Assembly: GCA_020350825.1 (NCBI GenBank)
Contig: CP070724.1
Location: 1,564,231-1,628,230, forward strand
Length of the DNA: 64,000 nt
From: Thermoplasmatales archaeon
GTDB lineage: Archaea > Thermoplasmatota > E2 > DHVEG-1
Direction of reading: 5' to 3'
Every line of letters begins with the position of its first letter. Within the stretch, counting starts at the first letter, position 1. The notes below the pieces were generated by a model. The model was not told the DNA's origin, made no database searches, and was given only the letters and a program-made list of their open reading frames with translations. The translations under genes were made by a program, and so were the position numbers. This document shows, one piece after another, positions 25,873 to 35,441 of the stretch.

Positions 25873-26925
25873 TTAACAAATCCTTGGAACAGGATCTCCA
25901 AGCGGCTTATGTAGAATCCTTCTCCCACCGACAGTTGTTTGTAAAACTACACCTCTTATTTTATCTGTTCCTTCACCAATGATCGTTGCATTTTTACCAA
26001 GTGGATATTTTTTCAGAACATTCAGAACATCTTCTGCTTTCTCTTTGACAACTCCAAAAATAACCTTTCCTTCGTTTCCAATCTCTAAAGGGTCTATTCC
26101 TAGCATATCACATGCGGATCGTACACCGTCTGGTATAGGAATACGTTCTTCATCAAGTATGATTCCAATATGTGATTTATCGCTGAATTCATTTGCCGTA
26201 TTTGCAAGTCCTCCTCTCGTAGGATCTTTTGCAGATACAATACCTCCTTGGGCTAGTGCTTTTTCTAGGAGTATGTTAATCGGTGCAACATCTGATTTTA
26301 CCTTAGTTTCAAATCCATATCCTTCACGAAAAGAAAGTAATGCTATACCATGCTCGCCGATGTTACCAGAAAGAATAATCTTATCTCCTTTTTCTAAATT
26401 TGAATCAAGAAGCCACCTTTGATTAAAAGATCTATATCGTTTGACTTCCTTAATATTAATATCAAGAAATTTACTTCTTGTACCTATACCACTTGTATTA
26501 ATCATAAATTCTTGTATCGCTCCTTTTTCAACTACCTTTGTATCGCCTGTAATAATAGGAACACCTGCATCTTCTGAACATTTACCCATGTTCATTACAA
26601 TTTTTTCAAATGTTTCAATGGGGAAGCCTTCTTCAATGATAAAACCTGTTGAAAGAGCTAGGGATTTTGCTCCCATAACAGCTATATCATTTACCGTTCC
26701 AGAAACTGCAAGGGAGCCTATATCTCCACCTGGAAAAATAATGGGTTGGACAGTATGAGAATCAGTAGAAAAAACAATGTCCTCAATTACTGCAGCATCA
26801 TCTAACATTGAAAGAGATACTTCAGAATTGTCTTTTTTAACAAAATATTTTAGAATTTTATCCTTGATTAATTTGTCCATTAGTTCTCCGCCAGCCCCCT
26901 GAGCAAGTTTTATTTTTTCTGCCAT
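25873..26925 (-). CDS. hypE: Hydrogenase maturation protein HypE
   Basis: This 350-residue PurM-like ATPase dehydrates the carbamoyl thioester on its C-terminal Cys to thiocyanate, giving the CN ligands of the Fe(CN)2CO centre. It shows FSTDSHTVQPIIFPGGDIG, VNDIAVMGA, DPTRGGLANTANE, and the final PRIC with C350 at the extreme end. A GGAGATAAGT ribosome-binding site precedes the ATG. It appears to be the first gene of the hydrogenase locus; the palindrome at 26954-26968 lies in its promoter. Confidence 0.96.
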   Translation of the reverse strand: MAEKIKLAQGAGGELMDKLIKDKILKYFVKKDNSEVSLSMLDDAAVIEDIVFSTDSHTVQPIIFPGGDIGSLAVSGTVNDIAVMGAKSLALSTGFIIEEGFPIETFEKIVMNMGKCSEDAGVPIITGDTKVVEKGAIQEFMINTSGIGTRSKFLDINIKEVKRYRSFNQRWLLDSNLEKGDKIILSGNIGEHGIALLSFREGYGFETKVKSDVAPINILLEKALAQGGIVSAKDPTRGGLANTANEFSDKSHIGIILDEERIPIPDGVRSACDMLGIDPLEIGNEGKVIFGVVKEKAEDVLNVLKKYPLGKNATIIGEGTDKIRGVVLQTTVGGRRILHKPLGDPVPRIC

Positions 26926-26953
26926 ACTTATCTCCTAAATACTGTTTTTCATT

Positions 26954-26982
26954 TTACGCGATGCGTAAGTTTTATTTATGTT
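26954..26982 (-). promoter_or_regulatory. Hydrogenase-locus promoter with TTACGC-N3-GCGTAA palindrome
   Basis: On the minus strand a TATA-like ACATAAATAAAAC (about 26969-26982) is followed by the perfect inverted repeat TTACGCGATGCGTAA (26954-26968) between TATA and the expected start site near 26950. This is the typical place for an archaeal repressor. The regulator is unknown. Confidence 0.55.
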
Positions 26983-27169
26983 ATTTGGTTCATTTATGCA
27001 TTGCCCTTTCATTAAGCCACATCCTCTAATTCAATGGAGCTGCATTGTGGTATATTAAGTGATTTTTTTCTAAACGAGTACAATAAAAACTACATTCAAT
27101 TCAGATGAATATCAACTGCATTTATACTTTTTAATCGTTTGGGCTCTCTTTTTTTAACGTTGCTATTAT

Positions 27170-27940
27170 TTAGACGTTTCTTTGTTCTCTGTTTTTTTTT
27201 GTTATTGGCATCTCTACTGCAGGATTTCCACCATATACTTTATCTTTCTTTAATACACGATTTTTTGTGACTAGTCCTCCAGCAGCAAGAATTGCATTAT
27301 CTTCCATCACAACACCAGGCATAATAATAGCTCCTGCCCCTATAATACAGTTATTCCCTATCTTTATTTTGTTAATTGTTATCGTTCCTTTTGCATAATT
27401 TTGAATATGAGCATATAATATTGCATATTCACCTATTGTTACATTGTCGCCAATTTCTGTTACACATGGATCTTTAATTGTACCACCCAAAAGGGTGTTA
27501 TTCCCAATTTTCATTCCTAATAGTCTTAAATAAGCGATTTTTATGAGTCCCATGGGAATGATTTCAAAGAGTTTTCTAATTGGAGTATAAAGCTGACAAA
27601 GAAGTAACCATTTAAAGGCCATGTTGTTCTTTACTGAATATTCATACGTCCCATCCATATATTTAATGTTGAATAATCCGATTAATGCCCCTGATATAAG
27701 GGTTTCTGAAACAATTAGAATCCATAAAGAAATGATTAGTATGAACGGTAGCAAGATAAAATGAACTATCATGTTAAATGGTATCAAATAAAAAACGAAT
27801 ATTATCCATATAACAAGAGGTATCGAACCAATTGAAAAAACAACTAAAGGAACAAAAGTGAAAAGAAGCGATCGAATATTAGATTTTGAAGTTTGTTTGG
27901 TGGATTTATTGATTGTCTTATTTTTCGCTGATACCATCAT
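27170..27940 (-). CDS. Membrane-associated left-handed beta-helix acyltransferase
   Basis: About 256 residues. Hydrophobic segments fill residues about 20-100, and hexapeptide repeats follow from about 145 (IGNNTLLGG, IGDNVTIGEY, IGNNCIIGAGAIIMPGV), ending in VYGGNPAVEMP. This resembles the C-terminal acetyl/acyltransferase part of large Pls/NRPS-type proteins. It may acylate a lipid or surface glycan. ATG 27940 is chosen over an upstream TTG. It neighbours other envelope genes. Confidence 0.78.
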   Translation of the reverse strand: MMVSAKNKTINKSTKQTSKSNIRSLLFTFVPLVVFSIGSIPLVIWIIFVFYLIPFNMIVHFILLPFILIISLWILIVSETLISGALIGLFNIKYMDGTYEYSVKNNMAFKWLLLCQLYTPIRKLFEIIPMGLIKIAYLRLLGMKIGNNTLLGGTIKDPCVTEIGDNVTIGEYAILYAHIQNYAKGTITINKIKIGNNCIIGAGAIIMPGVVMEDNAILAAGGLVTKNRVLKKDKVYGGNPAVEMPITKKNREQRNV

Positions 27941-28005
27941 TGATGAATAGTAACTTGAAAACAATAAATAAAGTTATGTTAAAAAAATAAAAATGTCTTG
28001 TTATC

Positions 28006-29283
28006 TCATGGAATAATGCTAAGATATTCGTCATATGCTAGATTCATGTTATCGATATATGATTGAATGTTTGAATGTTGAAATGCAGATAACGCATTGT
28101 TGTGATATATTGTAGCATTTTGAAAATGCCCAAGGTTTTCACCAGTTAGATTCACCCCAAGATATTGTTCATATTGGTGAAATACCAGTTGTGTCAGTAG
28201 AAAGGCGTAGTCTGCAGTAAATGAATCCGTTTCAACCTCACCTTCGTAAAACATTTTGGATTTACTTCCTGTTTTACAATCTACATAATATGGGTGGACG
28301 TTTTCATTTTCTATCCACAGCCATCGTTCTTCTCCTTTCATAAATCGAAAGATGTAATCGGATTTGGTGTCTTCTTCGTCTTCAGGGAAGCAGACTCTGT
28401 TTATGATTTGTCTTTTTGTTGCGTATGGTGTTTTTCCTGCTGTTGTATCGATTAATACCCATCCATATCCTGGACAGAAGTATTCAACCATATAGTGCAT
28501 TTGAGTCCAGAAGCCTTGATCGTTATGAGCAAGTAACACTCTTGCTGGGACGTTGTATCCTCTGAAAAATGCACAGGCTAAATGTGATCGCCCAACGTTC
28601 TCGCCATTTATTAGAAGGGTTGTAAAGGCATCTTGAGAGAAGAAAATGCCCATGTTTAGTTGTATTGCAAACAAGAGGAATCTATGTTGTTTAATAAACG
28701 GTGCAACTCTTTCTGCGAATCGTATGAGATTAGAACTGAAACCACGTAATTGTCTTGCCTTGTGTTTGATGAGGATGTTGTGTACTTGTACGACTGTTGT
28801 GGAAGTAAGCCATGTTTTTGTCTCTTCAGGAAGGTCACGTTTCCTTGGGAATTTGATATAATTTGGTAAATCCTCAAATTCATGGTTTTTAACGAGGATC
28901 CAGCATGAGAAATGAAGTAAAACACTTTCATCATTTTGCATCGGTCCGATGGTGAAATTAATGACTTTGTTTGGTTCGTTTGTATCATCTTCTATTTTGT
29001 AATGACGGATATCTGCTGTGGTGTCGTTGTAAATTTCCATAAGGGTTGGAACTTGATATTGATAATCTGGTGGAAAAACGAATCGGAGGAAGAATTCATT
29101 GACATTATCAGATGCATTAAGGTAGAGGTAGTGTTCTCCTCGTAATAGATAAAGTTCTTTATCTGTATCAATTTTTGTTTCTTGTGTGCTGATATCTACA
29201 GAAGCCAAAGCAGGTATCGCACTTGACATAAGTAATAGAAGAATCGTTGTAATTGCTAGTGTATTTTTTACAGTACCATTCAT
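28006..29283 (-). CDS. Secreted transglutaminase-like protein
   Basis: This 425-residue protein has a signal peptide (1-27, ending ALAS), a beta-rich N-terminal region, and a transglutaminase-like core with the triad order Cys (SHLACAFFRGYNVPARV), His (MHYMVEYF) and Asp (VLIDTTAG). The core is followed by about 120 residues including a helical tail. Archaeal relatives are probably extracellular proteases or amidases rather than cross-linkers. It lies in a run of minus-strand envelope genes. Confidence 0.82.
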   Translation of the reverse strand: MNGTVKNTLAITTILLLLMSSAIPALASVDISTQETKIDTDKELYLLRGEHYLYLNASDNVNEFFLRFVFPPDYQYQVPTLMEIYNDTTADIRHYKIEDDTNEPNKVINFTIGPMQNDESVLLHFSCWILVKNHEFEDLPNYIKFPRKRDLPEETKTWLTSTTVVQVHNILIKHKARQLRGFSSNLIRFAERVAPFIKQHRFLLFAIQLNMGIFFSQDAFTTLLINGENVGRSHLACAFFRGYNVPARVLLAHNDQGFWTQMHYMVEYFCPGYGWVLIDTTAGKTPYATKRQIINRVCFPEDEEDTKSDYIFRFMKGEERWLWIENENVHPYYVDCKTGSKSKMFYEGEVETDSFTADYAFLLTQLVFHQYEQYLGVNLTGENLGHFQNATIYHNNALSAFQHSNIQSYIDNMNLAYDEYLSIIP

Positions 29284-29361
29284 AGAAATTCCTTTATAAT
29301 TTAATTTATAGTATTAAATTTATTCTTATAACTATTTATAACTTTTTATTGATATGATATT

Positions 29362-30033
29362 TTAAGTTTTAGCTGCAACTATTAAAAATTTCCAATCTTT
29401 TCTGTCGCCTTCTTTTTTAATTATAGTGAAACCGACTTCAGTTAAAAATTGTTCACCTTGTTTAATAGAAAAAGCGTGTTTATAGTAATCAATATGATAT
29501 TTGATAACCTTTTTTTCTACCTTATTAACCATCATATGGAATTTTGTTAGCAGGAGTTTCCTTTTTGGGAATTCTTTGTTGAGAGCTTCTAAGACTAGTC
29601 TACCTCCAGGCTTTAAAACACGAAAAATTTCTGAAAAACCTTGTTTTGGTTTTTTCCAGGTAGAGAGACTTAATCGACTTATTATGATATCTGCATAGTG
29701 GTTCTTTAGGGGAATATTTTCGACTCTTGCCATCACAAAGTTACTATTTTTACAACCAGCATCAATTAATTTGTTTTTAGCTATTGAAAGCATGTAAATA
29801 GATGGATCTATACCTAATATCTTTGCATCAGGTAGTATTTTATTTAGCTCTATAGACAGCAGACCAGATCCTATGCCAAGATCAACAATGACTGGTTTTT
29901 TTACTGATTTTGAGATATGCTCTCGTGCCTCTATTGCAAGAGAGCAATATAATTTTGAATATTTTTCCATATATCTTGTGAATTGCTCTGCTAATGTTTT
30001 ATCAATGACGAAATCTTGTTTTTTGTTGTACAC
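29362..30033 (-). CDS. Class I SAM-dependent methyltransferase
   Basis: The 223-residue protein has the Rossmann motif I VIVDLGIGSGLLSIEL, an acidic ILGIDPS end of strand 2, and the UbiE-like post-motif GFSEIFRVLKPGGRLVLEAL. Substrate is unknown; small molecules, lipids or quinones are typical for this type. It is flanked by a transglutaminase-like protein and a membrane protein on the same strand. Confidence 0.85.
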   Translation of the reverse strand: MYNKKQDFVIDKTLAEQFTRYMEKYSKLYCSLAIEAREHISKSVKKPVIVDLGIGSGLLSIELNKILPDAKILGIDPSIYMLSIAKNKLIDAGCKNSNFVMARVENIPLKNHYADIIISRLSLSTWKKPKQGFSEIFRVLKPGGRLVLEALNKEFPKRKLLLTKFHMMVNKVEKKVIKYHIDYYKHAFSIKQGEQFLTEVGFTIIKKEGDRKDWKFLIVAAKT

Positions 30034-30193
30034 GTTTTTTCTCCGGTATGCACTTTTCTTAAAAATTTATAGTTAGATAAATGTTCTGTTTGCGTGTTTT
30101 GTAAAAGTTTAAGTAAAAATCGGAAAAATCAATTTCCTTTTGTTCGATCAATTGGCAGGTAAATTTTTTATTTAAAATATCCTTATTTAATGG

Positions 30194-31147
30194 CTAGGTT
30201 TTTTTGAAAAGTGTAGGATTTTTTCTTGTTTCGTGAATAGTGACACCAGCTCCAATGAGACTTGGAATTAGCCAAAAAAGGACAAACCAAAAAAGCGAAA
30301 AACCTAGGACATTTTCTTGTCCGACCCCGAATATTGAAAACAATCCTATCATAGCGGCTTCTCGTGTACCTAAACCGTGGAAGGTTATTGGTAATGAAGC
30401 GATAATACTGGCAACAGCGATTATCAAAATAAAGTAGTGATATGGTATATCTATCGAAAATAAGGATGATATGAGATAGAGTTCTGAGAACCAAAGGATC
30501 CATCCGAAAAACGAGACAAAAATTGGAGGAATAAGATCTTTAACTGTTGGAATGTCTTTATATAAGTTGTTAATATGTGCGTGCCATTTATCTCTGTACG
30601 GAAGTAATAATTTTGATTGTAATAGTTTAGTGAAAAACGATTTTCCTGTTTCTTTTCGAATAAAGAACATTAGTGAAATAATCATTAAAATAAAGAGGAT
30701 GAGGAAGATCGGGAATATGTTTGGAAATCTACTGCTGAGGAGAAATCCGCCGAGGATCCCTAGGGAGAGTAAGGTGAGGTAGTCGACAGTATGAAATAAG
30801 AGAAGATTGACGAAACATTTTTGGATGGTCTCTCCGCTTTCTTCCTTGAGATAAAATGCTCGAGTGTAACCTCCCAGACCTCCTGGTGTGATAAATCCAT
30901 AAAAATATCCAATTAAGATATTTTTTAAAGAATACATATAGGTGACTTGGATGTTATGTTTTTTTAGAATCAATTGCCATTCATAGTTAACGAGTAATAG
31001 AATAGGAACGATAGCAAAGAAGGATAAAAGAGCGTACCATATGTTAATGCTTAAGAATACATCTATTATTTTTCCAGCATCCATTGTTGATAAAATATAG
31101 AGCAGGAGAGCGATACCGATTATTGGTAGGAGTTTTTTAATATTCAT
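30194..31147 (-). CDS. AglD/UPF0104-like integral membrane protein
   Basis: The 317-residue protein has about eight hydrophobic segments and the features of the LPG synthase transmembrane family (PF03706-like): NYEWQLILKKH, the GYFYGFITPGGLGGYTRAFYL loop, and the ASLPITFHGLGTREAAMIGLF segment. Archaeal members such as AglD act in surface glycoprotein glycosylation or lipid-linked transfer. Nearby acyltransferase and CapK-like ligase genes fit an envelope role. Confidence 0.83.
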   Translation of the reverse strand: MNIKKLLPIIGIALLLYILSTMDAGKIIDVFLSINIWYALLSFFAIVPILLLVNYEWQLILKKHNIQVTYMYSLKNILIGYFYGFITPGGLGGYTRAFYLKEESGETIQKCFVNLLLFHTVDYLTLLSLGILGGFLLSSRFPNIFPIFLILFILMIISLMFFIRKETGKSFFTKLLQSKLLLPYRDKWHAHINNLYKDIPTVKDLIPPIFVSFFGWILWFSELYLISSLFSIDIPYHYFILIIAVASIIASLPITFHGLGTREAAMIGLFSIFGVGQENVLGFSLFWFVLFWLIPSLIGAGVTIHETRKNPTLFKKT

Positions 31148-31279
31148 ATCTATGAGATAGGTAACGCGACTGTCCTTTTATTTTTTTTATGTGCTTATAT
31201 TATAAGCGGTTAATTTAGGATAATATGTTTTTGGCTATGTGAAATGCCTCTTTTTTCGTAAATTTTATCTAATCTTATC

Positions 31280-31738
31280 ATGTTAAAGTGGACAATGGAT
31301 TACTTAATAATGTGCATTGGGAACAGAGAAGGTGGCGATGATGCAATAGGTCCTTACATAGCTGATAATCTAAAAATGGAAGAAACCAAGAATTTCGCTG
31401 TCTTAGATTGCGGTACTGTGCCTGAGAATTATACTTCAATCGTAAAGCAATATAATCCAAAAAATCTCATCATTATTGATGCTGTTGAAATGGGTTTAAA
31501 TCCGGGTGAAATGAAGATTGTTCCAAAAGAGAAGATCAGCAAGATGCATATTAGTACACATGGGATTCCTATTTCTGTTTTAATTGGTTATCTTGAACAG
31601 TATATTGAAAATGTATTGTTTATAGGAATACAACCAAAAACTATGTCTGGTGAAATGACTACAATTGTTAGAAAAAGTGGGGATAAGTTGATAGAACTTA
31701 TTAAAACGAATAACTTGGAAAAATTAGAAACCCAATAA
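31280..31738 (+). CDS. Hydrogenase maturation protease (HycI family)
   Basis: The 152-residue peptidase shows CIGNREGGDDAIGPYIA with the metal-binding Asp, IIDAVEMG with the second Asp, and STHGIPISVL with the conserved His. These proteases remove the C-terminal tail of the large subunit after Ni insertion. It is alone on the plus strand, 5 kb from the hydrogenase genes. A start at ATG 31295 is possible. Confidence 0.9.
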   Translation: MLKWTMDYLIMCIGNREGGDDAIGPYIADNLKMEETKNFAVLDCGTVPENYTSIVKQYNPKNLIIIDAVEMGLNPGEMKIVPKEKISKMHISTHGIPISVLIGYLEQYIENVLFIGIQPKTMSGEMTTIVRKSGDKLIELIKTNNLEKLETQ

Positions 31739-31811
31739 TAAACAGAAGGAGACTTGCAGCCTATAAACAGGAAATAAAATTGATTATGTTTTCAGAGGCA
31801 ATTTTGATAAC

Positions 31812-33176
31812 TTAGTATATAAACTCTATAGGTAGTTTTTGAATCAAAAATCGGTGTTTCCCTCTTTTTGTTCGAGGAATTTGATCGACCAGACAAATGG
31901 TTAGTTTAAATTCGGTTCCAAACCGTTTTTGGAAGTTCTTTTTTATTGTTTGACTATCAGCATTCGAATATTTTTGTGTTTTAACGATGTTTAAAATAAT
32001 TTCTCCTTCTGTATCTTGATACAATTGACATTCTTTAACATTTGGAGAACACGCAACTACTAAACCATAAATCCCTGTAAGAGGAACAAGTTGTTTTGAT
32101 TTTGAAACCATAAATTCTTGGGATCTTCCTTCAATTTTTTTTAATAAAGGATAGTTTCTCCCACACTGACATTTTTTAGCTGTGTAAATCCCCAAATCAC
32201 CGGTTCTGTATCGAATAAATGGAAAAATGTAATTATGAAAACCAGTGCCGACAATCTCCCCAATTTCGTTTTCTTTTGTTACTGGTTTACCATCCTTATC
32301 AATTAATTCAATAATCCCAAATTCAGGAAACATATGAAAATAGTTACTATGTTCGCAGGGTGTACCAAAAGCAACAGTTTCTCGAAGACTATACTGGTTA
32401 TAAACTCGACATTTAAACATTTCTTCTATTAAGTCTCGCTGCCCCTCATAAAGTGTTTCTGCATAGCTTACAATACTCTTAATGCTAGGAAACACTTCAA
32501 GCTTATTTTGCTTCATATAAACGGCAAGAGTGGTTATAGCTGAAGGATAACCTAAAATATGCTTTGGTTTTAATTTTCGAATTTTCTTGATGAATAGCGG
32601 TAAATACTTATCATTCATAAAAAATGATGATAAAATCAAGCTTCTTCCAAATAATTCATATTTAAAAGGAATTTTGTACCCTCTTATATTTACACTTTTA
32701 TCAAGGAATGAACGACCTGCCCAATCATTCTGTATCTTGCCATATGCCAACAGTTGAGATAACCAAACACCTTTTTCTATGTAAAATCGTAAGGGTTGTC
32801 CAGTTGAACCACCGGTCGATAAATATTGAAATTTATGCTCAGGATAATTTGTTGCTTTAAGATTGTTTAAGTTCTTTCGAACGATTTCTTTTGATAGATA
32901 CGGTAGTTTTTGTAGATCTTGCAGAGACTGGATTTCTTTTGGTTTTAATTTCAGTTTTTTAAATATTTCAGTATAATATGGTACATTTTCATATGCGTGA
33001 TTGAAAAGCTTTTTTAACTGTAGCATTTGGTATTCTTCTAATTGTTCTTTGCTCCACCATTGTGATTCTTTTAATAAGGTATAAGTACGGAGGAAAGTAC
33101 CAGGTAAGATCAATGGATGTATTTTCATACCATCAACTGAATAGCTATGGAAAGTTCTTTCTAATATTTTCCACAT
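31812..33176 (-). CDS. CapK/phenylacetate-CoA ligase-like adenylate-forming enzyme
   Basis: About 454 residues. Motifs are YLSTGGSTGQPLRFY (phosphate-binding loop), YPSAITTLAVYM, a central YSLRETVAFGTPCEH, FIRYRTGDLG, and C-terminal RTKRGKHRF with the catalytic-type Lys. A short CxCGRNYP suggests a zinc site. CapK-type members are found in capsule or exopolysaccharide loci and activate carboxylic acids. ATG 33176 follows a TATA-like AAATATATATAG at about 33211-33222; a TTG at 33227 is rejected. Confidence 0.85.
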   Translation of the reverse strand: MWKILERTFHSYSVDGMKIHPLILPGTFLRTYTLLKESQWWSKEQLEEYQMLQLKKLFNHAYENVPYYTEIFKKLKLKPKEIQSLQDLQKLPYLSKEIVRKNLNNLKATNYPEHKFQYLSTGGSTGQPLRFYIEKGVWLSQLLAYGKIQNDWAGRSFLDKSVNIRGYKIPFKYELFGRSLILSSFFMNDKYLPLFIKKIRKLKPKHILGYPSAITTLAVYMKQNKLEVFPSIKSIVSYAETLYEGQRDLIEEMFKCRVYNQYSLRETVAFGTPCEHSNYFHMFPEFGIIELIDKDGKPVTKENEIGEIVGTGFHNYIFPFIRYRTGDLGIYTAKKCQCGRNYPLLKKIEGRSQEFMVSKSKQLVPLTGIYGLVVACSPNVKECQLYQDTEGEIILNIVKTQKYSNADSQTIKKNFQKRFGTEFKLTICLVDQIPRTKRGKHRFLIQKLPIEFIY

Positions 33177-33350
33177 TTTATAAACATTTGCAAAATTTAT
33201 TTTTATTAATCTATATATATTTAACAAAAACTTTATGTTTAAATTATGATTTTATTGTTGTATCTTCTGTCATATAAAATTTTAAAGGTTTAAGGAGGCT
33301 TATGGCCTACACCCAGCACAAAACTTAGAATATTGGAATTGAAAATAGCA

Positions 33351-34289
33351 TTAGTAAGGGTATTTTTTACCTAAAACCTCGGTTGAGGTGAGTGCAGCAA
33401 TCGCACCCTCAGCACAGGCGGTAATTATTTGCCGTAAACCACCTGTAATGTCACCTGCTGCATAAACACCTTTAATGTTTGTTCGTTGCTGTTTGTCAAT
33501 AATAACATATCCTTTTTCATCGAGTTTTGTATCTAACATTTTAGCAAGAGCATTTTGAGGTTCTTCTCCAATTGATACAAAGATACCGTCTACAGAGAAG
33601 TTATATTTTTTATCTTTTGTTAAATCATGCAAATAAAGATAATCGACCTTTTGATCTCCATGTATGGATTCTACGTGTGTCCTATACATGATTTTTACTT
33701 GTTTTGTGATAGCCTCATCTTCAATGGCTTTCTCTGCACGTAATTGATCTCTACGATGAATAAGATTTACATCTTTGCAGCCGATTTGCTTTAAAAATAT
33801 AGCTTCGATAACAGCAGAGTTCCCTCCGCCGACAACAGCAACGTTTTTTCCCTTGAAGAATTGCCCATCACAGGTTGAACAATAGGAAACCCCTTTACCT
33901 TGTAATTCTTGTTCACCAGGGATTCCGAGTTTTCGATATTCAGTTCCCATACAAAGAATTACTGCCTTAGATGTATATGATTTATTGGTAGTTTCGATAG
34001 TAAACAGATTTTCATTTTTGGTAATTTTCTTGACTTCCTCAATAAAATGAAAATCAGCATATTTAATTGCGTGTTTCTGCATTTTATCCATTAACTCAGA
34101 ACCTGGGATCGACTCAAAACCAGCATAGTTTTCAATCTTAGGAGAAACAAGAGCGAGGCCGCCTCCACCAATTTTATCGAAAACAACTGTTTTGATTCCT
34201 GATCTTCCAGCGTAAATTGCAGCTGAATAGCCAGCTGGGCCAGCACCAATGATTGCTAACTCATAGTCCATAATTTCCCAAACACTCAT
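33351..34289 (-). CDS. trxB: Thioredoxin reductase
   Basis: This 312-residue FAD/NAD(P)H flavoprotein has the N-terminal IIGAGPAGYSAAIYAGRSG, redox pair CSTCDG, the second nucleotide site VVGGGNSAVIEA, and VYAAGDITGG near the end. It reduces thioredoxins or glutaredoxin-like proteins. A start at ATG 34271 (MDYELAIIG) is equally possible. It is the last gene of the nrd operon, which suggests that it feeds electrons to the reductase (inference). Confidence 0.93.
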   Translation of the reverse strand: MSVWEIMDYELAIIGAGPAGYSAAIYAGRSGIKTVVFDKIGGGGLALVSPKIENYAGFESIPGSELMDKMQKHAIKYADFHFIEEVKKITKNENLFTIETTNKSYTSKAVILCMGTEYRKLGIPGEQELQGKGVSYCSTCDGQFFKGKNVAVVGGGNSAVIEAIFLKQIGCKDVNLIHRRDQLRAEKAIEDEAITKQVKIMYRTHVESIHGDQKVDYLYLHDLTKDKKYNFSVDGIFVSIGEEPQNALAKMLDTKLDEKGYVIIDKQQRTNIKGVYAAGDITGGLRQIITACAEGAIAALTSTEVLGKKYPY

Positions 34290-34305
34290 CTAATATTTAG
34301 TTTTT

Positions 34306-34746
34306 TTATTGTATTTCATTTAAGGTTTTTTTCAAAATATCATATGCTTTCTCAGGAGAATCCGTATCTAAAAGCATTTTTTCAAAAGGACAAAGACCAT
34401 CCCCCATCCTGTTTTTTATGTAAGGAATCATCTCATCTGTTTGACCTGGTATTCCTGCTCTTATCAATACTGTAATCGCAGTCTTTGTTGCCTGCTTAGA
34501 ATAAACGCCACGTGCTTCAGAATAAACGCATAATAAAGCCGATGCTTTTCCAAGAATTTTATCGCCAATTATGGAACCTTTCATATGTTTTCCCAACTCT
34601 TCGATTGCCTCCATAATAGGTTTGATTCCATCTCCTGTTTTTTTAGTTAATATATTACCATTTTTCACAACCACTATAGAACAATCTGTTGCTGACAATA
34701 TATCTCGGGCCCTATCCATATCATCGATAATATCTTCACGCACCAT
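34306..34746 (-). CDS. DUF1893 family protein
   Basis: The 146-residue protein resembles DUF1893 (cytidine-deaminase-like fold): CSIVVVKNGNILTKKTGDGIKPIMEAI, KILGKASALLCVYS, and CPFEKMLLDTDSPEKAYDIL. The zinc ligands of true deaminases are not evident, so catalysis is uncertain. It lies 2 bp after nrdG and 16 bp before trxB, which suggests a nucleotide-related role. Confidence 0.8.
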   Translation of the reverse strand: MVREDIIDDMDRARDILSATDCSIVVVKNGNILTKKTGDGIKPIMEAIEELGKHMKGSIIGDKILGKASALLCVYSEARGVYSKQATKTAITVLIRAGIPGQTDEMIPYIKNRMGDGLCPFEKMLLDTDSPEKAYDILKKTLNEIQ

Positions 34747-34748
34747 AA

Positions 34749-35441
34749 TTACACTCCTCTCACATTACAGTTTTTGAAAAATGGTTTTATTTTTTCTAAT
34801 ATTTTAAAGAGATCTTCCTTAGAATATGGTGCAACATCTTCTAGTTTTGATGAAATTAATGACGTATCACTCTTGAATTGCTGAAGGTAAAATCGTTTAG
34901 ATCCCTCCAGCCATTTTGCTATTTCAATTATATCTTCATTTTTCAGTAAGTCAGGTACAAATGTCGTTCTAAATTCATAATCAGGTGCATTATTCTGTAT
35001 AATTTCAATTGATTGTTCAATCTTCGTAAGATCTGCTTTAATTCCAGCTAATTTACTGTATTTATTTTTTGGAGCCTTTATATCCATAGATAAATAATCA
35101 ACAAGTTTTTTATCAATAATTTCTTTGAGTTTCTCTGGAAATGTGCCGTTTGTATCAATTTTTACAAGATAGTCTAGTTTTTTAACTTTTTTTATAAAAT
35201 CTACAATATCTTCTTGTAAAAGTGGTTCTCCACCAGTGATAACTAGTCCCTCTAACAATCCTTTTCGCTTTTTTAAGAAGGATAAAATCTCTTCTTCAGG
35301 AATTGGTTCTACCTTACCAAAGACAATATTTTTATTGTAACAGAATGGGCAGCGAAAATTACAATCCATGGCCCAAATTATCGCACTAATATAATTGGGA
35401 TAATCCAGTAATGATGTATTCTGAAATCCTCCAATCCTCAT
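34749..35441 (-). CDS. nrdG: Anaerobic ribonucleotide reductase activating protein
   Basis: This 230-residue radical SAM enzyme has CNFRCPFC (CxxxCxxC) near residue 28, GGEPLL, and the YNKNIVFG region. It generates the glycyl radical on NrdD using S-adenosylmethionine. At 230 residues it is longer than E. coli NrdG and closer to the PflA-like archaeal form. It overlaps nrdD by 4 bp. Confidence 0.9.
   Translation of the reverse strand: MRIGGFQNTSLLDYPNYISAIIWAMDCNFRCPFCYNKNIVFGKVEPIPEEEILSFLKKRKGLLEGLVITGGEPLLQEDIVDFIKKVKKLDYLVKIDTNGTFPEKLKEIIDKKLVDYLSMDIKAPKNKYSKLAGIKADLTKIEQSIEIIQNNAPDYEFRTTFVPDLLKNEDIIEIAKWLEGSKRFYLQQFKSDTSLISSKLEDVAPYSKEDLFKILEKIKPFFKNCNVRGV

Noticed and set aside
30183..30503. 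106-codon minus-strand ORF inside the AglD-like gene
   Set aside because: It is a different frame of a clear membrane-protein gene and shows no independent signals.
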